Below are positions 8,337-15,117 of a stretch of 15,149 bases of DNA, one piece after another; within the stretch, counting starts at the first letter, position 1; every line of letters starts with the position of its first letter. The translations under genes and the position numbers were made by a program. Origin of the DNA: an uncultured Limosilactobacillus sp. (GTDB lineage Bacteria > Bacillota > Bacilli > Lactobacillales > Lactobacillaceae). The DNA lies in contig CALVFC010000021.1 in the NCBI GenBank assembly GCA_944326735.1, positions 1-15,149 on the forward strand, given 5' to 3'. The notes beneath the pieces are model-generated. The model was not told the origin of the DNA. It did no database searches and saw only the letters and a list, made by a program, of their open reading frames with translations.

Positions 8337-9350
8337 TTAGCAATTTTCTCGTAGATATGTTGCAAAAATATGGTCACGGGCATCTAAGAAGGGCTGATTA
8401 TTGGCACTCGGATGAACGCGATTAGTGAGGACAATCATCCCCGTATCTTGCTGCCGATCCAGAATTATCCAGGTCCCCGTGAAGCCAGTATGGGAAATTA
8501 ATAGGTGCCCATCCGCAGGTGAATGAAGTAACTTCCAACCGAGCGATCGACTGTGGTGACCAGGGATGGGAGTCTGGTCCGTGAATAACATGTCCACCAT
8601 CGATGAACTCAACTGGCCATTCAATTGGCTTTCAATCAAACTCCGGCTAAACGTTTCCAGGTCATCTAACGTTGAAAATAATCCCGCACAGCCACAATCA
8701 TCACCGAGAATATAGCCCTTGGGATCATGCGCCTGTCCACGAATGATCCCGCGGAAGGACTGCTTTTCAGTTGGCACCGCATTTATTGGTGAAGGATGGT
8801 AACCGGTATTGGTCATCCCCAATGGCTGAGTGACGAATTCCCGAATAGCATCGGCAACCGTTTCCCCTGTTACCTGTTCAATAATCCACCCTAACAGTAA
8901 AAAATTCACATCCGCATACCGAATTTGCCGGTTCAGGCTATCATCAACCTGTTGGGTCGTGATAAAAGCCCTTTTCAAATTTTCCGGACTGAGCTGGTTC
9001 CGATGGGGAATATAGCCATGGATACCGGAAGTGTGTGTTAACAGATTACGAACAGTGGGCCGTGAATCAGGAAACTCTGGTAAAAAACGGGTCACCGAAT
9101 CATCAAGCCCAATTAGTTGCCGTTGAATTAACTGCTGAATTACCGGCACCGTGCCAACGACCTTCGTCAACGATGCCAGGTCATACTGCATCCCCGGACG
9201 GAGGGGTTCTTTTTCTGGTAACCATGCGGCCTCCCCCATGACCCGGCGAATACTCTGCTTACCCTTAAATAAACAATACGAAATTCCGGGAACAGTATGG
9301 TGGCGGACTAATTCAATTAATAATTGTTGTGTTTTTGGATACTGATTCAT
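8337..9350 (-). CDS. Serine hydrolase of the beta-lactamase (class C/PBP-like) family
   Basis: The 337-aa protein has the three family motifs: S60-L-T-K63 (nucleophile and general base), Y145-A-D-V-N149 (a YxxxN variant of the usual YxN) and H287-T-G289 in place of KTG. Such proteins act as D-aminopeptidases, carboxypeptidases, esterases or beta-lactamase-like hydrolases, and the substrate cannot be told from sequence. No signal peptide or membrane anchor is visible, so it is probably cytosolic, which argues against a true penicillin-resistance role. The ribosome binding site is GGAAAGG, close before the ATG. An insertion sequence begins only about 55 nt upstream of the start, so its original promoter may have been altered. 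Confidence 0.88.
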   Translation of the reverse strand: MNQYPKTQQLLIELVRHHTVPGISYCLFKGKQSIRRVMGEAAWLPEKEPLRPGMQYDLASLTKVVGTVPVIQQLIQRQLIGLDDSVTRFLPEFPDSRPTVRNLLTHTSGIHGYIPHRNQLSPENLKRAFITTQQVDDSLNRQIRYADVNFLLLGWIIEQVTGETVADAIREFVTQPLGMTNTGYHPSPINAVPTEKQSFRGIIRGQAHDPKGYILGDDCGCAGLFSTLDDLETFSRSLIESQLNGQLSSSMVDMLFTDQTPIPGHHSRSLGWKLLHSPADGHLLISHTGFTGTWIILDRQQDTGMIVLTNRVHPSANNQPFLDARDHIFATYLRENC

Positions 9351-9382
9351 ATTAACCTTTCCTTTACGAATTAACTGCTAAT

Positions 9383-9411
9383 ATTGTATACGCAAAGGGA
9401 GATAATATGAA
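9383..9411 (-). promoter_or_regulatory. Candidate serine hydrolase promoter made partly from the insertion sequence end
   Basis: On the minus strand a -10-like TACAAT (9388-9383, 5 of 6) has, 17 nt upstream, TTCATA (9411-9406, 4 of 6 to TTGACA), which lies within the left terminal repeat of the insertion sequence. If functional this would be a hybrid promoter. The -35 match is weak. Confidence 0.35.
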
Positions 9412-9513
9412 GTGACCTCCTTAATTGTTAAATCTGGGATTTGAGCTCATAATTAATGTGTAAAGCAAAAACATTAATTGAGGTCGTACCCTAAAACAAT
9501 TAAGGAGGTCACT
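9411..9513 (+). repeat. 19-bp inverted repeat sequestering the transposase ribosome binding site
   Basis: AGTGACCTCCTTAATTGTT (9411-9429) is exactly complementary to 9495-9513, which contains the transposase Shine-Dalgarno AAGGAGGT (9502-9509). A second, inner pair AATTAATGT/ACATTAATT (9451-9459 and 9471-9479) could fold inside the 65-nt loop. A transcript entering from outside would hide the ribosome binding site in a long helix. A transcript starting inside the loop would leave it free. Confidence 0.85.
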
Positions 9514-9516
9514 CTT

Positions 9517-10626
9517 ATGTCTAGTGTAATTTATGTTGGAATGGATGTCCATCAAGATTCTTTTAGCTTATGTGCCTTAACGGCTTCTAGTGACGAAATC
9601 ATCCGTGAAACCAAATGTAGCGCGGAGATTAAGAATATCGTCAAATTTATTAATCATTTACCTGTATCTGATAGCGAAAGTAATCAAGTCATTTTAGGCT
9701 ATGAAGCGGGAATTTGGGGTTATTCACTTCACAATCGATTAGTAGAGCTTGGATATAATTGTGTGATCCTAGCACCATCAACGATGTACAGTAACGCCAA
9801 ACATCAAATGTTCAAAAATGATCACCAAGATGCAAGAATGATTGCCCATAATCTTGCTTCTGGAACTTATAAGGCGGTGTACGTACCTGACCAGGAAGAT
9901 GATGAGGTCAAGGAGTTCATCCGTTTAATTAAAGCTATGAAAAAAGAGCTTAAACAAACTAAGCAACGGATTCGTGCCTTTGTTTTGAGAAATGGGTTTC
10001 GCTTTGAGCGAACGCCATGGACGGGAATATATTTAGACTGGCTTTCGCAATTACAATTACCGCAAATAAAGAAGATGGTTTTAGACGAGTATTTGGTTCA
10101 TTATTATGAACTAACAGATAAGCTTGAGCGACTAAGTAAAAAGTTAGAAACTCTCTCTCATCGAGAACGCTATCAAGAACCGATTTCTAAACTTCGCTGT
10201 TTCAAAGGCATCGATACAGTAGCCGCAATGACTATTCATGTGGAAACTTCTGACTTCGCACGGTTTCCAAACGCTAGAGCTTATGCGGCCTACTTAGGGT
10301 TAACTCCTAGTGAACATTCTAGTGGAAAGAATGTCAATCTAGGCCGAATTACTAAGCAGGGTAATTCGACAATCCGCACTACTCTTGTCGAATCTGCCCA
10401 GGGATTAGTACGTGGAAATCCAAGTAAAAAGTCCAAAAAGCTCAAAGCTCGGCAGGTTAATCAATCCAGTAAAGTAATTAACTATGCCGATCGCGCCGTT
10501 AACCGGCTTCACAAACGATATGAACGAATGCTTCATGCGGGTAAACCTAGGAATGTGGCAATTATCGCAGTCGCTCGGGAGTTAGCTTGTTTTATTTGGG
10601 GTATGGAAAATGCCAAGATTGCGTAA
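9517..10626 (+). CDS. IS110/IS1111-family DEDD transposase (recombinase)
   Basis: Catalyses RNA-guided excision and insertion of the element. The 369-aa protein has an N-terminal RuvC-like DEDD domain, with likely metal ligands D10 (YVGMDVHQ), E63 (GYEAG), D102 and D105 (NDHQDARMIAH). A long helical linker follows (about 130-220). The C-terminal transposase_20 domain (about 225-310) contains LGLTPSEHSSGK and RITKQGN, where the serine nucleophile known in this family is expected (Ser268 or Ser269). Length is normal for an active enzyme, and no frameshift is visible. The ATG at 9517 is chosen because AAGGAGGT is 7 nt upstream. The frame is open further upstream but that stretch is within the inverted repeat. 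A 16-bp perfect palindrome (10623-10638) overlaps the stop codon. Confidence 0.94.
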   Translation: MSSVIYVGMDVHQDSFSLCALTASSDEIIRETKCSAEIKNIVKFINHLPVSDSESNQVILGYEAGIWGYSLHNRLVELGYNCVILAPSTMYSNAKHQMFKNDHQDARMIAHNLASGTYKAVYVPDQEDDEVKEFIRLIKAMKKELKQTKQRIRAFVLRNGFRFERTPWTGIYLDWLSQLQLPQIKKMVLDEYLVHYYELTDKLERLSKKLETLSHRERYQEPISKLRCFKGIDTVAAMTIHVETSDFARFPNARAYAAYLGLTPSEHSSGKNVNLGRITKQGNSTIRTTLVESAQGLVRGNPSKKSKKLKARQVNQSSKVINYADRAVNRLHKRYERMLHAGKPRNVAIIAVARELACFIWGMENAKIA

Positions 10627-10638
10627 CTAATTAGTTAC
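10623..10638. repeat. Perfect palindrome over the transposase stop codon
   Basis: GTAACTAATTAGTTAC equals its own reverse complement and includes the TAA stop. It may mark the 5' boundary of the downstream guide RNA or help separate it from the mRNA; the sequence alone does not show which. Confidence 0.6.
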
Positions 10639-10922
10639 TCGTTTAATATATTAGGTACTTGATTGTGCCTATAGAAAAGTCGCAGAAAGCTTAACGGTCT
10701 GGCTATCTACGCTGTCTCGCTTTCTGGCATGATCTAAGAGCTATTGGCCATAGCCCTATTAAAATCATGATCCACGTTGGGAGATTATATGAGCCTTCGA
10801 CGGACCATTAACCTGTTGGTAACCAATCCACGTATAACAGAGTGGTTAACTGTCGAGAGATCAATTTCTGAGGCTTTTCTATGGGAATAAAAATGACCAG
10901 AGCCAAATTTCTACTTGACAAT
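10639..10922 (+). ncRNA. Putative seekRNA/bridge RNA of the insertion sequence
   Basis: This stretch between the transposase gene and the right end has no credible reading frame but many potential stems. CAGAAAGC (10683-10690) pairs with GCTTTCTG (10719-10726). GCTAT/ATAGC forms a small hairpin near 10740-10755. CATGAT pairs with ATCATG (about 10729 and 10764). TCGAC/GTCGA and TTAACC/GGTTAA enclose a TTGG-TAA-CCAA hairpin (about 10797-10856). Two segments resemble the insertion junctions: 10779-10792 matches the left junction 9397-9410 at 13 of 14 positions, and 10834-10844 matches the right junction 10932-10942 at 10 of 11. In IS1111-group elements the target-specifying RNA is known to be encoded exactly here. 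RNA ends and strand pairing are inferred, not seen. Confidence 0.65.
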
Positions 10923-10937
10923 GGTCACTTCATAACA

Positions 10938-10973
10938 GCGTGACAGAAGTCATTTATGACTTCGTTTTCACGC
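10938..10973. repeat. Two-tier hairpin abutting the right end of the insertion sequence
   Basis: GCGTGA (10938-10943) pairs with TCACGC (10968-10973), and inside it GAAGTCAT (10946-10953) pairs with ATGACTTC (10956-10963). It begins 4 nt outside the terminal repeat, so the element appears to have inserted at the foot of this structure. No T-tract follows on either strand. Confidence 0.7.
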
Positions 10974-10982
10974 CCCCGCAAG

Positions 10983-11034
10983 CACAAAGAGGGCTCTAGC
11001 GTTCGGATTTACCGAACACTAGAGTCCCTTTGTG
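10983..11034. terminator. Long hairpin, possible terminator of the ABC exporter operon
   Basis: Arms 10983-11006 and 11012-11034 form a stem of about 23 pairs around an ATTTA loop, with one bulged A, one C-A mismatch and one G-U pair. On the minus strand the stem runs into TCTTTGTGCTT, a poor U-tract, about 60-110 nt after the exporter operon stop. It is therefore a plausible inefficient terminator. It could instead be a dispersed palindromic repeat. A smaller hairpin, AGGGGA/TCCCCT (11063-11068 and 11080-11085), lies between it and the gene and is followed by a U-rich run on the plus strand. Confidence 0.5.
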
Positions 11035-11092
11035 TACTGCGCCTTAGCATTTTTAACTATGTAGGGGACTTACGTCACATCCCCTTATTATT

Positions 11093-12919
11093 TTATAAGT
11101 TATTACCAACAAACTGACTGTTATACAGGTCAGCATAAAAACCATGTTGGGCCATTAATGACTCATGATTACCAGTTTCGATAATGTGACCATGGTTAAC
11201 AACAATGATTTGTTCAGCATTCCGAATAGTCGAAAGCCGGTGAGCAACAACAAAGCTTGTCCGGTTGGCTTGCAGTTCCGTCATCGCCCGCTGAATTAAG
11301 GATTCAGTTCGGGTATCAACTGAACTGGTGGCCTCATCCAAAATCAAAATTTCCGGATTAGCCAAGAAAGCCCGGGCAATGGTCAAAAGCTGCCGCTGGC
11401 CCTGTGAAATGTTCGAGGCACTCTCGTTTAATACCGTTTGATACCCATCAGGTAATTCACGAATAAAACCATCAGCATGCGCCATTCGTGCAGCCTGATA
11501 AACCTCTTCTTCAGTCGCGTCTTCACGCCCATACTTGATGTTATCGAAGATTGTCCCGGTGAATAGCCAGGTATCCTGCAGGACCATCGCGATGTGCTTC
11601 CGCAGTTCTGGCCGCGTCATTGAACGGGTATCACGACCGTCTAAGTAAATGTGGCCGGCCTTGACATCATAAAACCGTTCCAACAGGTTAATAATGGTCG
11701 TTTTACCGGCCCCGGTTGGCCCAACAATAGCGACCGTTTGGTTAACTGGCGCCTTTAAATTAAAGTTTTCAATCAGTGGTTCATCACCATAAGAGAACTT
11801 AACATCCTTAAATTCCACCTTGGGTAAGGGGTCCTCTTGAATTGGCGTTGGATCCGCATCAGACGGTGTCATTTCATCCGCATCCAGCACAGCGAAGATC
11901 CGTTCCGCCGAAGCGATCGTCTGTTGAATCGTACTACTCAAGTTGGCAATCTGCGTAATCGGCTGGGAAAACTGGTTAGTATATTGCAAGAATGCCTGAA
12001 CATTCCCAAGCGTAATTTGTCCATGAATCACTTGAATAGCACCGACGACAGCCACCAGAACGTATCCTAAATCCCGGATGAAGTTCATTAGTGGATAAAT
12101 CAAGATGGAGAAAAACTGGGCCTTCCAAGCAGCTCGATAATAATTGTGGTTTGCCTTGGCAAAGTTTGCTTCTTCAGTAGCTTCCTTATTGAAAGTCTTC
12201 ACAATAGTATGGCCAGCATAGGTTTCTTCGACCTGCCCATTAATTTTCCCGAGTTCTGCCTGTTGACGACCAAAGAGCCGTTGCGCGGTTGGGGCGACAA
12301 AAGCAACTAACAACCCACTCAGCGGTAACATAACCATCGCGACTAACGTCAACTGCCAGCTAATGGTCAACATTAACACGAGGACTCCAATAAAGGTAAT
12401 GGCACTGGTAATCAATTGGATCAAACTTTGCTGGAGAGTTCCGGCAATGTTATCCATATCATTAACCATCCGGCTCATAATATCCCCGTTACTGTGGTTA
12501 TCGTAAAACTTCACTGGAACCCGGGCCATCTTGGCCTTTAAATCTTGCCGCAAGTTATACACAACCCGTTGCGAGATTCTGGTCATGATAATCTGTTGAA
12601 TAAAGGAGAAGAGTCCTGAAAAGACGTACAACAGAACGACCGTAACCCCAATAATAAAGATCTGGTGAAAGTCAATTGGAAAACTAGTAATATGGTGACC
12701 ACTCTTGATCAGTGCGGCGCCCTTCATTACCCCGTTATAGATAATGGTCGTTGCCTCACCTAAGATCTTTGGAGCAAGGATAGAGAGAATAACTGAGGCA
12801 ATCGCCAGCAAAATGGAAATTACTACGCCCGCTGCCCAGGGACGAAGATATGCAATCAATCGTTTCGACGTCGGCCAGAAGTGTTGGGGCTTATTCCTCC
12901 GTCGTGGTGCGTTATGCAT
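11093..12919 (-). CDS. Heterodimeric ABC exporter subunit with the consensus catalytic site
   Basis: A half-transporter: an N-terminal six-helix membrane domain (about 25-330) fused to an ATPase domain, 608 aa. ATPase motifs are Walker A GPTGAGKT (400-407), the Q-loop in VLQDTWLF, the signature ISQGQ (504-508, departing from LSGGQ), Walker B LILDEATS with catalytic Glu529, and H-loop His560. Consensus Walker B and H-loop with an altered signature is the pattern of the LmrD/BmrD-type partner in LmrCD/BmrCD-like multidrug exporters. The ATG at 12919 is chosen because AAAGGGG (12929-12935) is 9 nt upstream. Earlier in-frame ATGs at 12973 and 12928 lack one. The gene overlaps the end of the upstream subunit by 8 nt. 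The exported substrate is unknown; drugs, bile salts, lipids or peptides are all possible. Confidence 0.92.
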   Translation of the reverse strand: MHNAPRRRNKPQHFWPTSKRLIAYLRPWAAGVVISILLAIASVILSILAPKILGEATTIIYNGVMKGAALIKSGHHITSFPIDFHQIFIIGVTVVLLYVFSGLFSFIQQIIMTRISQRVVYNLRQDLKAKMARVPVKFYDNHSNGDIMSRMVNDMDNIAGTLQQSLIQLITSAITFIGVLVLMLTISWQLTLVAMVMLPLSGLLVAFVAPTAQRLFGRQQAELGKINGQVEETYAGHTIVKTFNKEATEEANFAKANHNYYRAAWKAQFFSILIYPLMNFIRDLGYVLVAVVGAIQVIHGQITLGNVQAFLQYTNQFSQPITQIANLSSTIQQTIASAERIFAVLDADEMTPSDADPTPIQEDPLPKVEFKDVKFSYGDEPLIENFNLKAPVNQTVAIVGPTGAGKTTIINLLERFYDVKAGHIYLDGRDTRSMTRPELRKHIAMVLQDTWLFTGTIFDNIKYGREDATEEEVYQAARMAHADGFIRELPDGYQTVLNESASNISQGQRQLLTIARAFLANPEILILDEATSSVDTRTESLIQRAMTELQANRTSFVVAHRLSTIRNAEQIIVVNHGHIIETGNHESLMAQHGFYADLYNSQFVGNNL

Positions 12920-14654
12920 TCTCGTCATCCCCTTTCTGAATTTGTGAGTAAACAATCTGGCGGTAAGTTTCATTATTAGCCATTAGCTCTTGATGACTTC
13001 CCTGACCAACAACCTTTCCATCATCTAACACGATAATGAGGTCAGCATCCGCCACAGTGGAAACCCGTTGGGCAACAATCACGCTGACCGCCTGCTGGAT
13101 CATTGAATCTTGGTGCAGCGCTTGCCGCAACTCAGCATCCGTCTTAAAGTCCAATGCTGAGAATGAATCATCAAAAATATAAATCGATGCATGTCGAATA
13201 ATCGTTCGGGCAATTGCTAACCGCTGGCGTTGACCACCAGAGAAGTTATCCCCGTTTTGTTCAACTTCGGCATCTAGTCCCCCAGCCTCTTTAACAAAAT
13301 CGGCTGCTTTAGCGACTTCTAATGCATGCCACATCTCTTTATCGGTCGCGTCAGGATTGCCAAACTCGAGATTTGAGCGAATCGTACCACTAAATAGAAC
13401 GGCCTTTTGTTGGGTAATTGATATGTGGGAGTGCAACTCGTGCTGACTCAGTTGGTCAATTGGTGCCCCATCAACCTTAATTTCACCACTTTCAATATTA
13501 AACAGGCGGGGAATAAGGTTCACAAGAGTCGATTTCCCTGAACCGGTCCCACCAATAATTGCTAAGGTCTGTCCGGCACCAACATGGAAGTTCAGATTCT
13601 GCAATGCCAGTTTTTCAGCACCAGCATAGCGAAAGTTAACGTTCGTAAAGTCTAATGAAGCCGGCGCATCTTTGGCAATATGCGTTTGCTGATCGACTGG
13701 AAGGTCGGCAACGCTTGGCTTATGGTCAAGCACCTTATTAATCCGTGCTGCTGATGCTGAAGCCCGGGGAATAAACACGAAGATCATTCCGAGCATCATA
13801 AAACTAATCATGATTTGGGTAGCATACGTTAAGAACGCAATCAAATTACCCACTTGCATGGTCATATTGGCAATGAGGTGTGAACCCATCATGATGATTC
13901 CCACGTTAGTTAAGCTGAGGATTAAAGTCATTACCGGAAACAGAAATGATACCAGTGTAAATGCCTTAATTCCCGTCGTCGTGTAATCATTATTGGCTTT
14001 TTGGAAACGATCTTGTTCCCGTTGGTCCTGACGAAAGGCCCGAATTACCCGAACACCGGTTAATCCTTCACGAAAGATCAAGTTAATCCGGTCCGTTTTG
14101 GCCTGGATGCTCTTGAATAACGGCACTGCCAACGCCATCACAATAATCACGACGATCGCCAAGATTGGTAATGAAACCAAGAAAACAACCGTTAACCGTG
14201 GTTCACGATAGTAAGCCAATACACAGGCAGCCACTAACATAATTGGTGATTGCAGCATCATCCGTAAAACCTGCATCATCACGTTTTGTACTTGGACAAC
14301 ATCGTTGGTTGACCGTGTAATTAATGAGGAATCACCAAATTCACTCATATCACGGCTTGAAAAGCGTAAGACATGGTGAAAAATCTGCTTTCGCAATTTT
14401 TCACCAACTTGCATGGATTGCGTCGCTGCAAAGTACACGTTACCGGCTGACGCCAGCAGCCCAAGAGCAGCCACTAATAACATCATGCCTCCCTGGTGCC
14501 AGACATATGACAGGTTCTGTTGCATAATGCCGCGATCGACCAGGTCGGAGGTAATGGTTGGGAGGTACAGATCACAAGCAACCTGAATCAAAAGAAAGAG
14601 GACTGCTAATGTGGTTGCCCAACCGACTAAGTTCTTGCGTGCAATTTTAATCAT
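12912..14654 (-). CDS. Heterodimeric ABC exporter subunit with the degenerate catalytic site
   Basis: A half-transporter with an N-terminal membrane domain (about 10-305) and a C-terminal ATPase domain, 580 aa. Motifs are Walker A GGTGSGKS (368-375), a canonical signature FSGGQ (471-475), Walker B IYIFDD where Asp496 replaces the catalytic Glu, and Gln529 in place of the H-loop His (IVAQRVST). These changes mark it as the LmrC/BmrC/TM287-like partner. Together with the altered signature of the other subunit they build one non-hydrolysing ATP site, while its own intact signature completes the active one. The start overlaps the marR stop by 8 nt. The nearest ribosome binding site, AAGGGG, is about 13 nt upstream, so translation is probably coupled to marR. 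Confidence 0.93.
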   Translation of the reverse strand: MIKIARKNLVGWATTLAVLFLLIQVACDLYLPTITSDLVDRGIMQQNLSYVWHQGGMMLLVAALGLLASAGNVYFAATQSMQVGEKLRKQIFHHVLRFSSRDMSEFGDSSLITRSTNDVVQVQNVMMQVLRMMLQSPIMLVAACVLAYYREPRLTVVFLVSLPILAIVVIIVMALAVPLFKSIQAKTDRINLIFREGLTGVRVIRAFRQDQREQDRFQKANNDYTTTGIKAFTLVSFLFPVMTLILSLTNVGIIMMGSHLIANMTMQVGNLIAFLTYATQIMISFMMLGMIFVFIPRASASAARINKVLDHKPSVADLPVDQQTHIAKDAPASLDFTNVNFRYAGAEKLALQNLNFHVGAGQTLAIIGGTGSGKSTLVNLIPRLFNIESGEIKVDGAPIDQLSQHELHSHISITQQKAVLFSGTIRSNLEFGNPDATDKEMWHALEVAKAADFVKEAGGLDAEVEQNGDNFSGGQRQRLAIARTIIRHASIYIFDDSFSALDFKTDAELRQALHQDSMIQQAVSVIVAQRVSTVADADLIIVLDDGKVVGQGSHQELMANNETYRQIVYSQIQKGDDENA

Positions 14655-15117
14655 GGTGTTTGTTCATCCCCTTCTCTAACTGATCACCATAGTAATGCTG
14701 TAAACTGTTTTCCATCCGATCTAATACCTGACAAAAATGTTGTCGTTCACTATCCGTCAAGTCTTTAGTTAAATTCTGTTCAAATGCGATCCGTTGTTGG
14801 TTAATTTGATCGTACATCGAATGTCCCTTAGGAGTTAGGGACACCTTCACTACTCGTCGATCATTGGAGCAGCGATGACGAGCAATAATTTTCTGCCGGT
14901 CCATCCGCTCCAGAAGCTGGCTTAACGAGCCTGGCTTGATGTGGGCGCGCTCTGCTAATTCTCTTTGTGTCAGGGGTTCCCCTTCTTGCGCTAGCAAGTG
15001 AATAATACGCCCCTGACCACGGAACCCACTCGACTGGACCTTGTGGGCAATCTCATTAATATTCGTTACAAAACGGAATAGTTTAATAAAAAGAATGTCA
15101 TCCTGATTAATATTCAT
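14647..15117 (-). CDS. MarR-family transcriptional regulator
   Basis: A 156-aa protein (from the ATG at 15117) with a winged helix-turn-helix. The helix LTQRELAERAHI (49-60) precedes the recognition helix KPGSLSQLLERMDRQ (61-75), and the wing is HRCSNDRRVVKVSLTPKG, holding the Asp-Arg pair typical of MarR proteins. Outer helices would form the dimer. It is the first gene of a three-gene unit with the ABC exporter and overlaps the next gene by 8 nt, so the likely role is a ligand-sensing local repressor of its own operon. The ATG at 15117 has GGAG 7 nt upstream. The frame is also open from an ATG at 15147 that lacks a ribosome binding site inside the window. Promoter and operator presumably lie beyond the window edge. 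Confidence 0.9.
   Translation of the reverse strand: MNINQDDILFIKLFRFVTNINEIAHKVQSSGFRGQGRIIHLLAQEGEPLTQRELAERAHIKPGSLSQLLERMDRQKIIARHRCSNDRRVVKVSLTPKGHSMYDQINQQRIAFEQNLTKDLTDSERQHFCQVLDRMENSLQHYYGDQLEKGMNKHHD

Larger units (their letters stand above)
9406..10934 (+). mobile_element. IS110-family (IS1111-type) insertion sequence, apparently intact
   Basis: The ends are perfect 12-bp inverted repeats: TATGAAGTGACC (9406-9417) and GGTCACTTCATA (10923-10934). Between them are a complete DEDD transposase gene and about 300 nt of noncoding sequence downstream of it. Inverted ends plus a long 3' noncoding region are features of the IS1111 group, as opposed to IS110 proper, whose guide RNA lies 5' of the gene. 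No target duplication beyond a shared ATA (9405-9407 and 10932-10934) is seen, in keeping with this family. The exact boundary is uncertain by 2-3 nt because of that shared ATA. The element sits between the serine hydrolase and the ABC exporter, and its gene uses more A/T-ending codons than its neighbours. Confidence 0.85.

Noticed and set aside
8337..9350. Serine hydrolase as a true secreted beta-lactamase
   Set aside because: No signal peptide or lipobox is visible, the third motif is HTG and the second is YADVN, as in esterase/PBP-like relatives of unknown substrate.
9478..9516. Longer transposase start upstream of 9517
   Set aside because: The extension lies in the inverted repeat and has no ribosome binding site, and conserved IS110 proteins begin just before the YVGMDVH motif.
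10639..10922. tRNA, riboswitch or CRISPR content in the noncoding part of the IS
   Set aside because: No cloverleaf, TTC arm or CCA end, no regularly spaced repeats, and no downstream host gene to regulate; an element-encoded guide RNA explains its position better.
10983..11034. Hairpin as the right terminal repeat of the IS
   Set aside because: The 12-bp inverted ends place the right boundary at 10934, and nothing resembling this hairpin is present at the left end.
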